Shown: piece by piece, positions 12,046 to 22,300 of the stretch
Numbering within the stretch: the stretch's first letter is position 1
How the letters are laid out: each line of letters begins with the position of its first letter
Assembly: GCF_001625215.2 (NCBI RefSeq)
Contig: NC_030381.2
Span: 43,522,689 to 43,586,688 of the forward strand
Length of the DNA: 64,000 nucleotides
Origin: Daucus carota subsp. sativus
Taxonomy: Eukaryota > Streptophyta > Magnoliopsida > Apiales > Apiaceae
Direction: 5' to 3'
The notes under the pieces: model-generated
The model's input: only the letters and a program-made list of their open reading frames with translations
Database searches by the model: none
Told to the model about the DNA's origin: nothing
Position numbers and translations under genes: made by a program

Positions 12046-13795
12046 TTACTTGGTCTGAATCTGAAATTCATGTTTAATAGGCACCAGATGAAGAGGAAAC
12101 TTCTTGTTTACAGTCAGGCCAAACTCTTCTTCCATGTTCATGTCATCAGGTGTCATCCCGCTGGGCAACTGCCAGTCAAAGCAATGCAGCAGATTTGCAA
12201 GTATTGATTCCACCGATGCCAAGCCCATTGTCATTGCAGGACACATTCTTCGACCAGCACCAAATGGAATCAACTCGTAATGCTGACCCTTAAAATCAAT
12301 TTCACAGTCCTCAAACCTCTCTGGATAAAATTCGTACGGCTTTGACCATGTATCACTGTCTCTGCCAATAGCCCATGCATTAATAAAGATCCTGGTTTTG
12401 GGGTACACATTGTATCCCCCAATCTTACAATGCTGCATTGATTCTCGAGGTAAGAGTAGGGGCACCGGAGGGTGCAACCTGAGGGTCTCCTTTATCACCA
12501 TTTTGAAGTACTTGAGTTTCTCTATTTCGCTCTCATCTACTACTGCTTTATTTCCTACAGCATTTCTGATTTCAGCTTGTACTTTTCTCATTACACGCGG
12601 ATTCTTCGCAAGCTCGCTCATAGCCCATACAGTTGTCCCAGAACTTGTATCAATCGAAGCCAGAAACAGATCCTGTAAACAGAACAATCCACTCATCAAT
12701 TTTATTTAGGTTAATGATAAACAGCTAACACCAGATGCATTATTTCATTGAAGACCATATATGTGTATGATTTTATTGATGTCACTCTTGTGGGCTGGAA
12801 GTGTTTGCAATGGAACTTACTCTACACATGTATATATACTGAAAAAGAAAGAACAGAGTTACCATGAAGACAGCTTTGATGTGATCTTTCGTGAGATCAA
12901 AAGGGGCATTTTCATCATTGGACAAAGCAATTAAGACATCAGTTAAGTTTTCATGATCCAACCTGGACCTAGAAGGTCCAATATGTTCTTGGATAACACT
13001 TTCAGAAAATTTATCGAGCTTATCAAAGCTCTTTTTCATCTTCCTGTGGAATCCGGTTAATAGATCAATTATCCAGCCATAATATGGAAAGAAATCAGCT
13101 GCACAAAAACCACTAATCACGATCATGGCCTCATGTAAAGTCTTCTTAATTTCGTTCTCCTTGAACTTCTCACCTCCAACATTAGTGCCAAAAGCAACCT
13201 CACATATAATGTTCTTTGCAAATGTCAATATTTTCTCATCAAGGTGTATGAATTTATTGTTAGGATCCGAAGCTTCTATTGAGATATCATTCACCAATTT
13301 AGCAATCTCTCGGTCTCTAACATGTTGAAATGAACGAACCCTCTTGACAGTAAAAAGTTCTATGACACAGAGCTTACGCATTTCACGCCAGTAATCACCA
13401 TAAGGAGAAAAAGAGATGTCCTTCTGATTGTACGATAGTTTTCTCATACCATAAGAATCAGGCCTGCTGCAGCACTTTGTATCATGAACTTTAAGCACCT
13501 CTTTGGCCATCTGAGGCGACGAGACGACCAGAGCAGGGACTTGACCTAGTCTTAGGTGCATGACAGGCCCGTATTGTTGGGACAGTCTGTAGAGAGAAAT
13601 ATGAGGCAGTCCTCCAAGTTGGTGAAGGTTGCCTAATATGGGGTGCCTCGGGGGACCTGGGGGAAGATTTTCTAGAATTTGTTTCGAAAAATATCCGTGA
13701 CATAATAGAAGGAGAAATAGGAGGAGGAGAAAAGCCGTGATGGTTAGAAGCCAGAAGAACGAGACAGAGCTAAGAAATTCAGAGATCATTTCCAT
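12046..13795 (-). CDS. cytochrome P450, CYP71 family (CYP71B-like clade), gene C (mosaic copy)
   Basis: Third intact member. Exon 1 is 13795-12863 and exon 2 is 12672-12046, with a 190-bp GT-AG intron; 519 aa. Hinge LPPGPPR, I-helix ASIDTSSG (Asp319), ETLR, PERF and haem loop [11 protein letters not shown] (Cys455) are intact. Residues 1 to about 160 are nearly identical to gene A. From about residue 167 to the end of exon 1, and through the intron, it instead matches the truncated gene D (for example NDISIEASDPNN and FGTNVGGEKFKE). This points to gene conversion or unequal crossing-over within the array. The promoter aligns with that of A, but the TATA-like box of A is replaced by TGTACAAAG. 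Catalytic activity is expected; substrate unknown. Confidence 0.93.
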
Positions 13796-13990
13796 GAGTG
13801 CTACTGAGGGGCAAGATAAGATGTGATATCTTTGTACAATCAGGTTGTGATGTAGACTTTGTGGTTTATTTCAAACTAAGGCTCAAAGAAATGTAAAACA
13901 CATTGGATAAGGATCAAGTGAGTGCAGTCCTGGTCAATACTCTCGCTCTTGCTCTCATGTTCCTGACGTTTCAAATGATTGACTCCATCT
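13796..13990 (-). promoter_or_regulatory. gene C promoter, duplicate of the gene A promoter
   Basis: Aligns along about 190 bp with 9620-9810. The position of the gene A TATA-like box (TTATAAAA on the plus strand) reads TGTACAAT here, so the core element is damaged while the flanks are conserved. Confidence 0.6.
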
Positions 13991-14296
13991 GTTGAGCTGG
14001 CATCCCGGGACAACAGAAGATAAACTCAACACTTGAGCTATCCAATCGTGCTGGAGAGTTTATGTAATTAACACCATTAACTATGTGATTTCACTCTCAC
14101 CGAATCTTTCTCTCTATACTCTCTGAGATATCTATGATTTCTCTCTACGTGCGATTCATTGAATTATCTCTAGGAGTTTGTCTCACTCGGAGTTCTATCA
14201 CATCTCTGTCTTTATATATCTTATTCCAGTGTTTTTGAGCAGATTATTAGGTAAAGTTGTGTGCTTTCTGTTCAAATCATTGATCAAAGATGATTA
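13991..14296. other. unassigned insertion between P450 C promoter and P450 micro-fragment
   Basis: About 300 bp with CT-rich composition (repeated TCTCTC and TATCTC) that matches nothing else in the array. It could be part of an LTR or other insertion, since it begins TGTTGAG and ends near ATCA, but no target duplication was found. Confidence 0.3.
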
Positions 14297-14338
14297 TATT
14301 GGATCATTTCCCTGAGTGCTAGTGAGGGGCAAGATAAG
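14297..14338 (-). pseudogene. P450 5'-end micro-fragment with lost start codon
   Basis: Aligns with 13784-13824, the leader and first codons of gene C. The ATG (CAT on the plus strand) has become CCT here. It is joined directly to the intron remnant of gene D. It is a recombination scar rather than a gene. Confidence 0.7.
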
Positions 14339-15376
14339 ATGCATTATTTCATTAAAGACCATATATATGTATGATTTTATATGTATGAAACTTAGTCTAC
14401 ACATGTATATATACTGAAAAAGAAAAAACAGAGTTACCATGAAGACAGCTTTTATGTGATCTCTTGAGAGATGGAAAGGGGCATTTTCATCATTGGACAA
14501 AGCAATCAAGACATCAGTTAAGTCTTCATGATCCAAACTGGACCTAGAAGGATCAAGATGTTCTTGGATAACACTTTCAGAAAATTTATCGAGCTTATCA
14601 AAGCTCTTTTCCATCTTCCTGTGAAATCCGGTTAATAGATCAATTATCCAGCCATAATATGGAAAGAAATCAGCTGCACAAAAACCACTGATCACGATCA
14701 TGGCATCATGTAAAGTCTTCTTAATTTCGGTCTCCTTAAACTTCTCACCTCCAACATTAGTGCCAAAAGCAACCTCACATATGATGTTCTTTGCAAATGT
14801 CAGTATTTTCTTATCAAGCTGTATGAATTCATTGTTAGGATCCGAAGCTTCTATTGAAATATCATTCACCAATTTAGCAATTTCTTGGTCTCTAAAACGT
14901 TGAAATGAACGAACCCTCTTGGTAGTAAAAAGCTCTATAACACAAAGCTTACGTATCTCTCTCCAGTAATCACCATAAGGAGAAAAAGTGATGTCCTTGC
15001 GGTTGTATGATAATTTCCTTGTACCACAAGAATCAGGCCTACTACAACACTTTGTATCGTGAATTTTGAGCACCTCTTTCGCCATCTCTGGGGACGAGAT
15101 GACCAGAAGAGGGACTTGGCCAAGTTTGAGGTGCATGACAGGTCCATATTTCAGGGACAGCTTCTGCAGTGAAACGTGAGGCAATTTTCCAAGCTGGTGA
15201 AGGTTGCCTATGATTGGAAGCCTTGCTGGACCTGGCGGTAGGTTTTCCAGATTATTATTTCTATTCACTTTTCCAAGACAAAACCATGGAAGGACGAAGA
15301 AGACCAGAAAAGTAGTAATGACAGTTAAAAGCCAGAAAACAGAGTTGGAGCTGAGGAATTCAGAGAAAATTTCCAT
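14339..15376 (-). pseudogene. truncated cytochrome P450, gene D (exon 1 only)
   Basis: Exon 1 (15376-14438) is open for 313 codons from MEIFSEFLSS to DHIKAVFM and ends at the same GT donor as genes A-C. About 98 bp of intron (14339-14437) follow and align with the gene C intron. The sequence then switches at about 14338 to a copied P450 5' end, and no exon 2 follows. The K-helix, PERF and haem Cys are therefore missing and no functional P450 can be made; read-through would add a short intron-encoded tail. An upstream in-frame ATG at 15388 is possible, but 15376 matches the other copies. The intact reading frame implies recent truncation or selection for a partial transcript. The 3' half of the exon matches gene C. 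Confidence 0.88.
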
Positions 15377-15907
15377 GGTGATGAGCAAGATCAGTGAGAC
15401 GATCTACTACTCTTTCTGTTTGTATGAATAATGTAAAAGACACTGAGAGGCTACAATAAATTTAGATACCATAATTTCCATGACTGATCTGGTACCTAAT
15501 AATAGTACTACCAAAGTGTTAGGTGCATGTCTAACCAGAGTAATGCTATTAATATTGTACCTTCATAAAGCTAGATAACCTGACCAGCTCCATTTTCATT
15601 GTTATGAACTACTAATCCTTGGCCACAAAGCCGAACAGGACTTATTTCGTTATTTTTTTTCAGGTTTTCTATGTAGTATTAGTAATATTTCAAAGTTACA
15701 AACAAATATACACAGGAATTTCAAGTGCACTTCATTGAGCTTTCAAGAAGAGAAGAAGAACACTTCATTGAAAAACATATTGAAATAAATCTTATATGAG
15801 AGTATGAGACATAACTCACAATGGAAAATCAAACTTGTCAAGGAAACAATTTTCCCCTTGAAAAAAATGACTATAAACATCGAATAAATAATTTTCTTTA
15901 ATAACCT
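15377..15907. other. spacer between P450 gene D and TANGLED1
   Basis: Holds the upstream region of gene D and the 3' flank of the TANGLED1 gene. No other feature was recognised. Confidence 0.4.
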
Positions 15908-17442
15908 TCAAATTCTTCGAGCGGAGAACTGCATTGGTATAGAAGAACTTGGTCTTTGTTTGAGTCCACTCATCATCATCTTGACCCCATCAATATTGCT
16001 TAGAGATTTTCTATTTCTCAATGGCGAAACCAATTTGTTTGCCAATCTTGATGGTGAAAATGATCTACGCAATTTTGTTGCAGTCGATATTTTTGGTGAT
16101 TTTCTGATCAAAGTTGAGGGTCTTGTTGGGGATAAACTAAGTGGTGGACTCTTGATCTTCACTTGAAACTTTGAAGCGGAAGCGGGGGATTTGATCAAGA
16201 ACTTGTGTGGAGTAGTTGGTCGGTTTCTGGCAATCACTGGAGACATTGTTTTGTTGAATTTCTGCTGATTTTTTGTAGGTGATGTATGGAACAATGGGTT
16301 GGGAAAAAGTACTGCTTTCTTAGCCCATGGTTTGTGCCTCGGGGAAACTCTGTTGGCAGAAAAACGACAATTTTCTTTATCATTCTCCCTTTTCTTTGGT
16401 GGAGAGATCTTGAAATTTATCCTAGATTTAGCCCGTTGCAGTCTTGGGGGATCAGCATCTACTCGAATAGATTGCAAGGCAGTTTGTTTCTCCCTCTTTC
16501 TTCGTACCTTGAGTTCAGAGTTCTCGGGGCTTGACCTCTGTTTACGCCTCACATTTAGTGGAGTTTTGGGATCATCAGTGGCATCTAATGTGTTTGTTGG
16601 TGCAATTGCCACCATATCTTTAGCAAATTGACTAGCTTGCAGTATTTCACCCACTGTTTCTCCTAGCAGCATTGCTGGCAATGACATTCGTCGCCATTCG
16701 CCTGAATTTGTGCACAAACTCAATCAATCTCATATACCAATTCCAATCAAATGCACATACAGATCAAGAAATACACCTTCTATACCACCAAATACACAGT
16801 AAAATAGTGTGTGTGTGTGTGTGTGTGTGGCCTTAAATTATACATATATGAATTACGATTCTTTGGGGATCAAGAAATGACCTCTGTTTGTAGGCAAAGT
16901 TCCAGGTGGAGATTTTCTAGGAGTAGCATTCCGGATCCTTCAATTTAAACAAGAAATTAAAGAAAACCCATTTGAGAAAACACTACAAACAATCAAAATC
17001 AAGAAAAAGATTGAATCTTTAGCATGAAAACTACCCAGAATTGAACCAGGAAATGTTACCTTGCAGACTCTTGCTTGCATCTGAGACTAGTTTTTAAATA
17101 GACTCTAGTACTGCGTGGACTCAAACTCACGCCAGATATAACTTTTCTCCCTCCTGTTACTGTGTATTGAAGCTCTTGTAATCTTGCCACACATTTGTCC
17201 ACCTACAAGCCAAACAATCACACACACCCCACATAAGAGAGAGGAGAGAGAGAGAAAGAGAGAGAGGGGGGGGAGGGAGGGGGAGAGAGAGAGAGAGAGT
17301 GAGAGAGAGAGAGAGAGAGAGGGAGAGTGGGGGCGAGAGAGAGAGAGAGAGAGATTTTTACCTTGTCAACAGTTTCTCTGAGAAGGGTGGGATTGAGAGG
17401 AGCCACCATTTTCTTGAGCTTTGGTGGGCTTCTTGCAACCAT
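15908..17442 (-). CDS. TAN1: microtubule-binding protein TANGLED1
   Basis: TANGLED marks the cortical division site from preprophase to cytokinesis and guides the phragmoplast to the correct wall position, acting with microtubules and POK kinesins. Exons: 17442-17362, 17202-17060, 16937-16882, 16701-15908; all GT-AG, 357 aa. Recognised from the N terminus [11 protein letters not shown] with [23 protein letters not shown], the [24 protein letters not shown] block, the [15 protein letters not shown] block, SPVIARN, and the C-terminal [12 protein letters not shown] and SGLKQRP motifs, in the same order as Arabidopsis TAN. The protein is very basic and Ser/Pro rich, as expected of a microtubule binder. 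It is shorter than Arabidopsis TAN (about 430 aa) because the repeated SPTR-type segment before KLRRSF is reduced. The first intron contains a 130-bp GA tract close to the donor. Confidence 0.95.
16808..16828. repeat. (GT)n microsatellite
   Basis: About ten GT units in intron 3 of TANGLED1. Confidence 0.9.
17229..17354. repeat. GA-rich polypurine tract in TANGLED1 intron 1
   Basis: About 125 bp of (GA)n with G runs on the plus strand, (CT)n on the sense strand, filling most of the 159-bp first intron starting a few bases after the splice donor. Long ORFs across it are artefacts of the repeat. Confidence 0.95.
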
Positions 17443-19339
17443 TTTCAATCAATCAATCACTAAAATCTCTCACACTATCTGTAGAATTAAATGTAGTTGT
17501 AAACTGAAGGCAATGGGGTTGTTAATGTGGGAACATGATGAACTTGCTTTTGGTGTAACGGATACTCCTACTTATGTTCCAACGGTCGAATGTAGTATAC
17601 ATACAAACAGAATGTGTGTATGTATAGATACTGAGACCGCTAATAATAAACAAATCTGAAACGGCTATTTTCCATAGCCACTAATTAAACGATATAATAA
17701 TTGATTCTAATCTCCTTTACGTTACATGTGTGTAAAAAAGTCAACAAGTGTATTACACCTGATTTTTGGTTTTTTGTGTTAAATAAGGAATTTGATAAAA
17801 AAAAATGGATATAAAATAAAATGTTAAACATGTTTATCGATTATAATTTATATATAATAATAGTGAATTCTGTATGATTAATATATGTATTAATCTTTTT
17901 AATCAAATCATTATAACAATAGTGAAATCTTTTGTATGTATTAGTTAATCTTAATTATTTCAAACGATCACAATAGTCAGATTATTTTGTAATAGATTTT
18001 ATATCCAATTTGGACAGCTTTATTAAAATATATATATATATAATTTGTTTAAGTTTATATTAAAATGAAAGCTGGCGAGTTTTTCTTTAAAAAATTCAGG
18101 TTTTCTTTCATTGTTTTTACTCTCTGTGGACTATATACGTTTTTAACATTTTTTGGATTTAAAGATTCGAATGCATTTCTTGAATCCAACCAGGAGTACT
18201 TCAAAACCAGAAAAGCATCTCCGAATTATAAAACTCTTGTCTAAATTAGTCTATCCTATGCCAAGTTTACATGTCACTATCCGGATAATAAAGAAAAAAA
18301 CATTTCAATTTCGCAACCCCTTCACAACCAATATATTATAAACTAAATTTTTTACATTGTACATTTAACCAACTTTTTTATCTGATGCTCTTGCACTTAT
18401 TTTCTCTGTGATTCTGCACAGAAGGGTTTTCAACATTAGAAAATTTTCAGACGTAACGTATTCTAAAATATAACGGCGTATTAGATGGTCAATTTTGCCA
18501 GATGTATATTGCTTTCTAATAAAGATTTACGTGTAAGTTAAAGACGATGTAATTTGTACAGTACTTGTGCATACAAAATGTCCCGAGTTTTATAGCAGGC
18601 AGAATATTGGCTTAATGTCTGTTTACTGTCAGAAAACTTCTTCACAAATACATTGTAAAATACTCCCTCTCTCTTAGGTATCATATTTACAGAGAGCTTG
18701 CTAATATAACACTCTGCCGAGACAAAGAAAACTGAGAACAGAAGCTGCCTCTGCTCTTCGCCCCACCAATATGCTAACAAATTTCCACTGCTTGGCCCTA
18801 GATATAATCAATCAAGGTTAGAATTTGAATCAGGTCGTGAATTTAGGACACGTAGAGGTACACGAACACAAGATATCTTTGCAGGTTCTAACCTAGACAA
18901 TGTTGCAACATGGAATATAACTCTTCAACAGAAGCATATGTAGATTAATTGTTCCATGGTTTACCTTTATATAGTTTATGCAACAGATTCAGAGGAAAAT
19001 AAACTGTTATCACTTACATTAATGGTACTATCAGTTGTTTTGAGACTTTTTGCATTGCTACAAAGGAGGGAGAACCAGTAAGAAGGTGGTTTAATTTTGT
19101 CCAGGAGACGGCAGAAGCAGAGGGAAGTGATATTAGCTGGTAGATGTGGGGGTCGACATATCTTGTTATAGACTTATAGTCGGTACCTTCTGCACTAGAA
19201 ATTATTACTTTACTCACTAAAGCATGCTACAAGCAAACTAAAGTTCAAAAGCATAATATTGAAGGTCTACTCTAGATGGTTAGTAAACTCTTATCATAAT
19301 GCATTTAAAAATGAAATAAACGAAAATTGTTTACCTGAC
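17443..19339. other. spacer between TANGLED1 and the mannosidase
   Basis: The first ~200 bp are the TANGLED1 promoter and leader. The middle is AT-rich without recognisable genes. The last ~500 bp are likely 3' UTR and terminator of the minus-strand mannosidase. Confidence 0.4.
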
Positions 19340-22300
19340 TCAATGATAAACAGTATGAGCACCATGGTAATTCCAACCCTGAAGTTTAACCTGTGGCGTG
19401 ACACCTTGAGGGACCTCAAAGGAGAGAGCGATAGTCATGACTTCACCAGGAACCAGAGAGAAATAATTGTCTGAATAATGAACTGGAAGAATTCTTGTGT
19501 CTTCCCCTACTTTCTGATCCTTCTTTGAAGAATGAACAGAAAAATGAAGAAAGAAAGCAACACCAGTCTCAGATCCATTGATAATCTCAGTCCTCAAAGC
19601 ATCACGTCCCTTTGAGGATTTACGAGACATCCTCTGAAGGAAATTAACTTGATGCTCTTTATGACTCTGTACTGTTTTGGATGAGGACATACCAAAATCT
19701 TTATCACCATTACTGTTGAAAAAATTATTCTTGTATAACAGGTCTTTGGATTCTGGTTTCTTCGAAATGTTTTCTACATGCATTTGCATTTCATAACTAT
19801 CCCCATCTACCATTGTCTGTGAAGTTATCTTGAGGGGTACCGTCTTTTTCCTGTATGGTTCCAATAACTTATAATCATCTCCAGGAAGGTGCAACCAATA
19901 AAAGTTCCTTGATAATATGCTGTGATCAGATACATCATAGAGTTTCAGAAGCAGAAAGTAGACCGGCTTTGGATTCATAGACTTTGGGTACGTCATCTCA
20001 GTTACAGGTACAGTTCTTTTAGATGGAATAGAGAGCACCTCAGTTACTTTGTAATATGGACAATCTCCATCCAGTTCCCACACAGATACTTCTATTGCCA
20101 CATCGTACAATATACTGGCTGTCGTGTTGACCACCTGTTTGGAAAACAAGTGGAAATGCAATAAATTTCATTTTAAAGAGCTGCGAATATTTTGTTGAGT
20201 GTATCCAGTTAAAGTTGTAATAATGACCATCAGTTTGCATGCTTATATATATGTATATAGACACACACACACACACATATAAGTGGGGCTTTATAAAATT
20301 CCAGAAATCATCAAAAGTTTTTAGGTTACTTTTTCAAGAACTCGTACACAACACATAAACTATACTGTACATGCTATTATTAATTATTTTTTTAGAGATT
20401 AATATTACCTGCACATTGTAACTACAAAGCAAGTAAACAACCCAAAATCCCTAATAAAAATGGTGGCGAATGCTAATCGTACCTCTATAAAATATGTTGC
20501 CAGATTCAGCTGGACATGAATTGGTTCAGCTGCAGAGCGACAACCATAAAATCCAGCTGTTTGATCATGAAGATGATCATAAAACTGGCCTCTTAGACCT
20601 GTCCAAGGATTTTGTGTTTTCCAAATCAGAACACCTGTGTATTTACTCCACATTCGAGAAGTCCAGCCTTCCAACAGAGCTTGGTACTGAATATAATTCA
20701 CTAGTTGCGCCTGAAATGAGATTTCAGTTCAACCAACCTCAGAGAACAGAAGGATGAGAGCAGACACTATTAGCAAAAGTTCGTACTGGCATACCTTGAG
20801 ACAGAAATCATCAAGATCCTTTGTGGTGCCGTAATGTAATATTTGATCATGAACCAAGTTAGGTTTTGAATAAGGGATGTATTTATGGTAATCCCATACA
20901 GGATTCGGGACCTCTTCGACATAGCCATTTGATAGTTCCTTGAACAAAGGAATTTGCCATCCCTCTGGAGGCATTGTTGCCCTGATAGTAGCTGCAACAG
21001 GCATTCCAACAGAACCAACCTCTGGGTTGAAGCCATACATGTAGAAGTCGTCCTTAAAAAAATTTTCAGGGTTCTGAATTTCATATGGACCATCTGTAAA
21101 ATCTCCCTTACCATTTGCAAAGCCATCCCACATAGATCCTTGTACATAAATGCGTGTACCATCAAGGTATTGACTAGGATCCTTTAAAACTAGGGAGATT
21201 TCTTCTGGTGATATTTTAATTTCATCAAGTTTCTGGAAATATGGATAGAGTCTCAGATCATGTTTTAAAGCTGTGTTGATATCATCTGGCGGAACTTGTT
21301 CATTTCCTCCTACCCACAGAGCAAGACTAGGATGATTCCTGAGAAGCTTGACAGTGTCTCTTGCACAGAGCAGGAAAAGGTCATGATCTAAAGGACCATC
21401 AGGGTTTGAAATCGGGACACCTCGTCCATCAACATCTCCAGTTATCCAAAACTCTTGCCAAACCTACATTTGCATCAGATATTAATAATTGACTGTACTC
21501 GCCTAATTTTATACTGACTGAGAATCTTAAATTTGAAGATAAATTAAAGTAACAATACAACAGCCATAGAGTAAGAAGACAACTCATAATAGAGAACAGC
21601 AATCTAATAAGTAACTTCTAACCTAATAATTATTTGCAAAAGGATTTATATATATACTTACTATGTCTTACACTGACTCGGATCTCTATCAAGGAAGTAC
21701 CAATCATATTTGTGCATAATAAAGTATTAATAAATTAGGTACACTTTACCAACCAAACATTTTTTGAATGCATGAATAGAGTAAATAATGCATGAGATCT
21801 TAGCACAGCCTTAACTGAAATACACATTTATTGATGGTGCAATACATTTGTAACAGAGTTAACCTGAATGTATCAGTTATAAGCACATCCCCCCCCCCCC
21901 CCCCCCCCCCCCTTCTCAAGTTCTTATAATCGATAAGATGTAATCAAATATCAAAATGTAATATGCAACAAGCTAATTGTTATCAAACACCACCAGAAAG
22001 GAAAAGATAAAGATGAGGACATTATTAGTAAAATATACACTAAAGTAGAGAACAAACTCAAACAGCAGTATCAAATCTTGGAGGCACAAATCCTTTAACG
22101 AAACTACAGATGTCTGTCAAGTTTCTGATATTTGTTTTTATAAATCAATCTTTAAAAGGCTACCATAAAGGGGTGGGATAAGTAAGAAAAGCATCCTCGC
22201 CCAAAATCCTCAAAGGCTAGTGATAAGCTTTAGAAGCCATGTTAACAAAACGAATCTTAAATTATAAAAGTGTCATGACATATAAAGAGCATGTCACAAT

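Noticed and set aside
13991-14296. solo LTR between P450 C and D
   Set aside because: TG...CA-like ends can be proposed, but flanking bases show no target duplication.
17184-17448. ORFs of Arg-Glu or Ser-Leu repeats across the GA tract
   Set aside because: They are read-through of a dinucleotide repeat inside TANGLED1 intron 1; only the first 27 codons on the minus strand (exon 1) are real.
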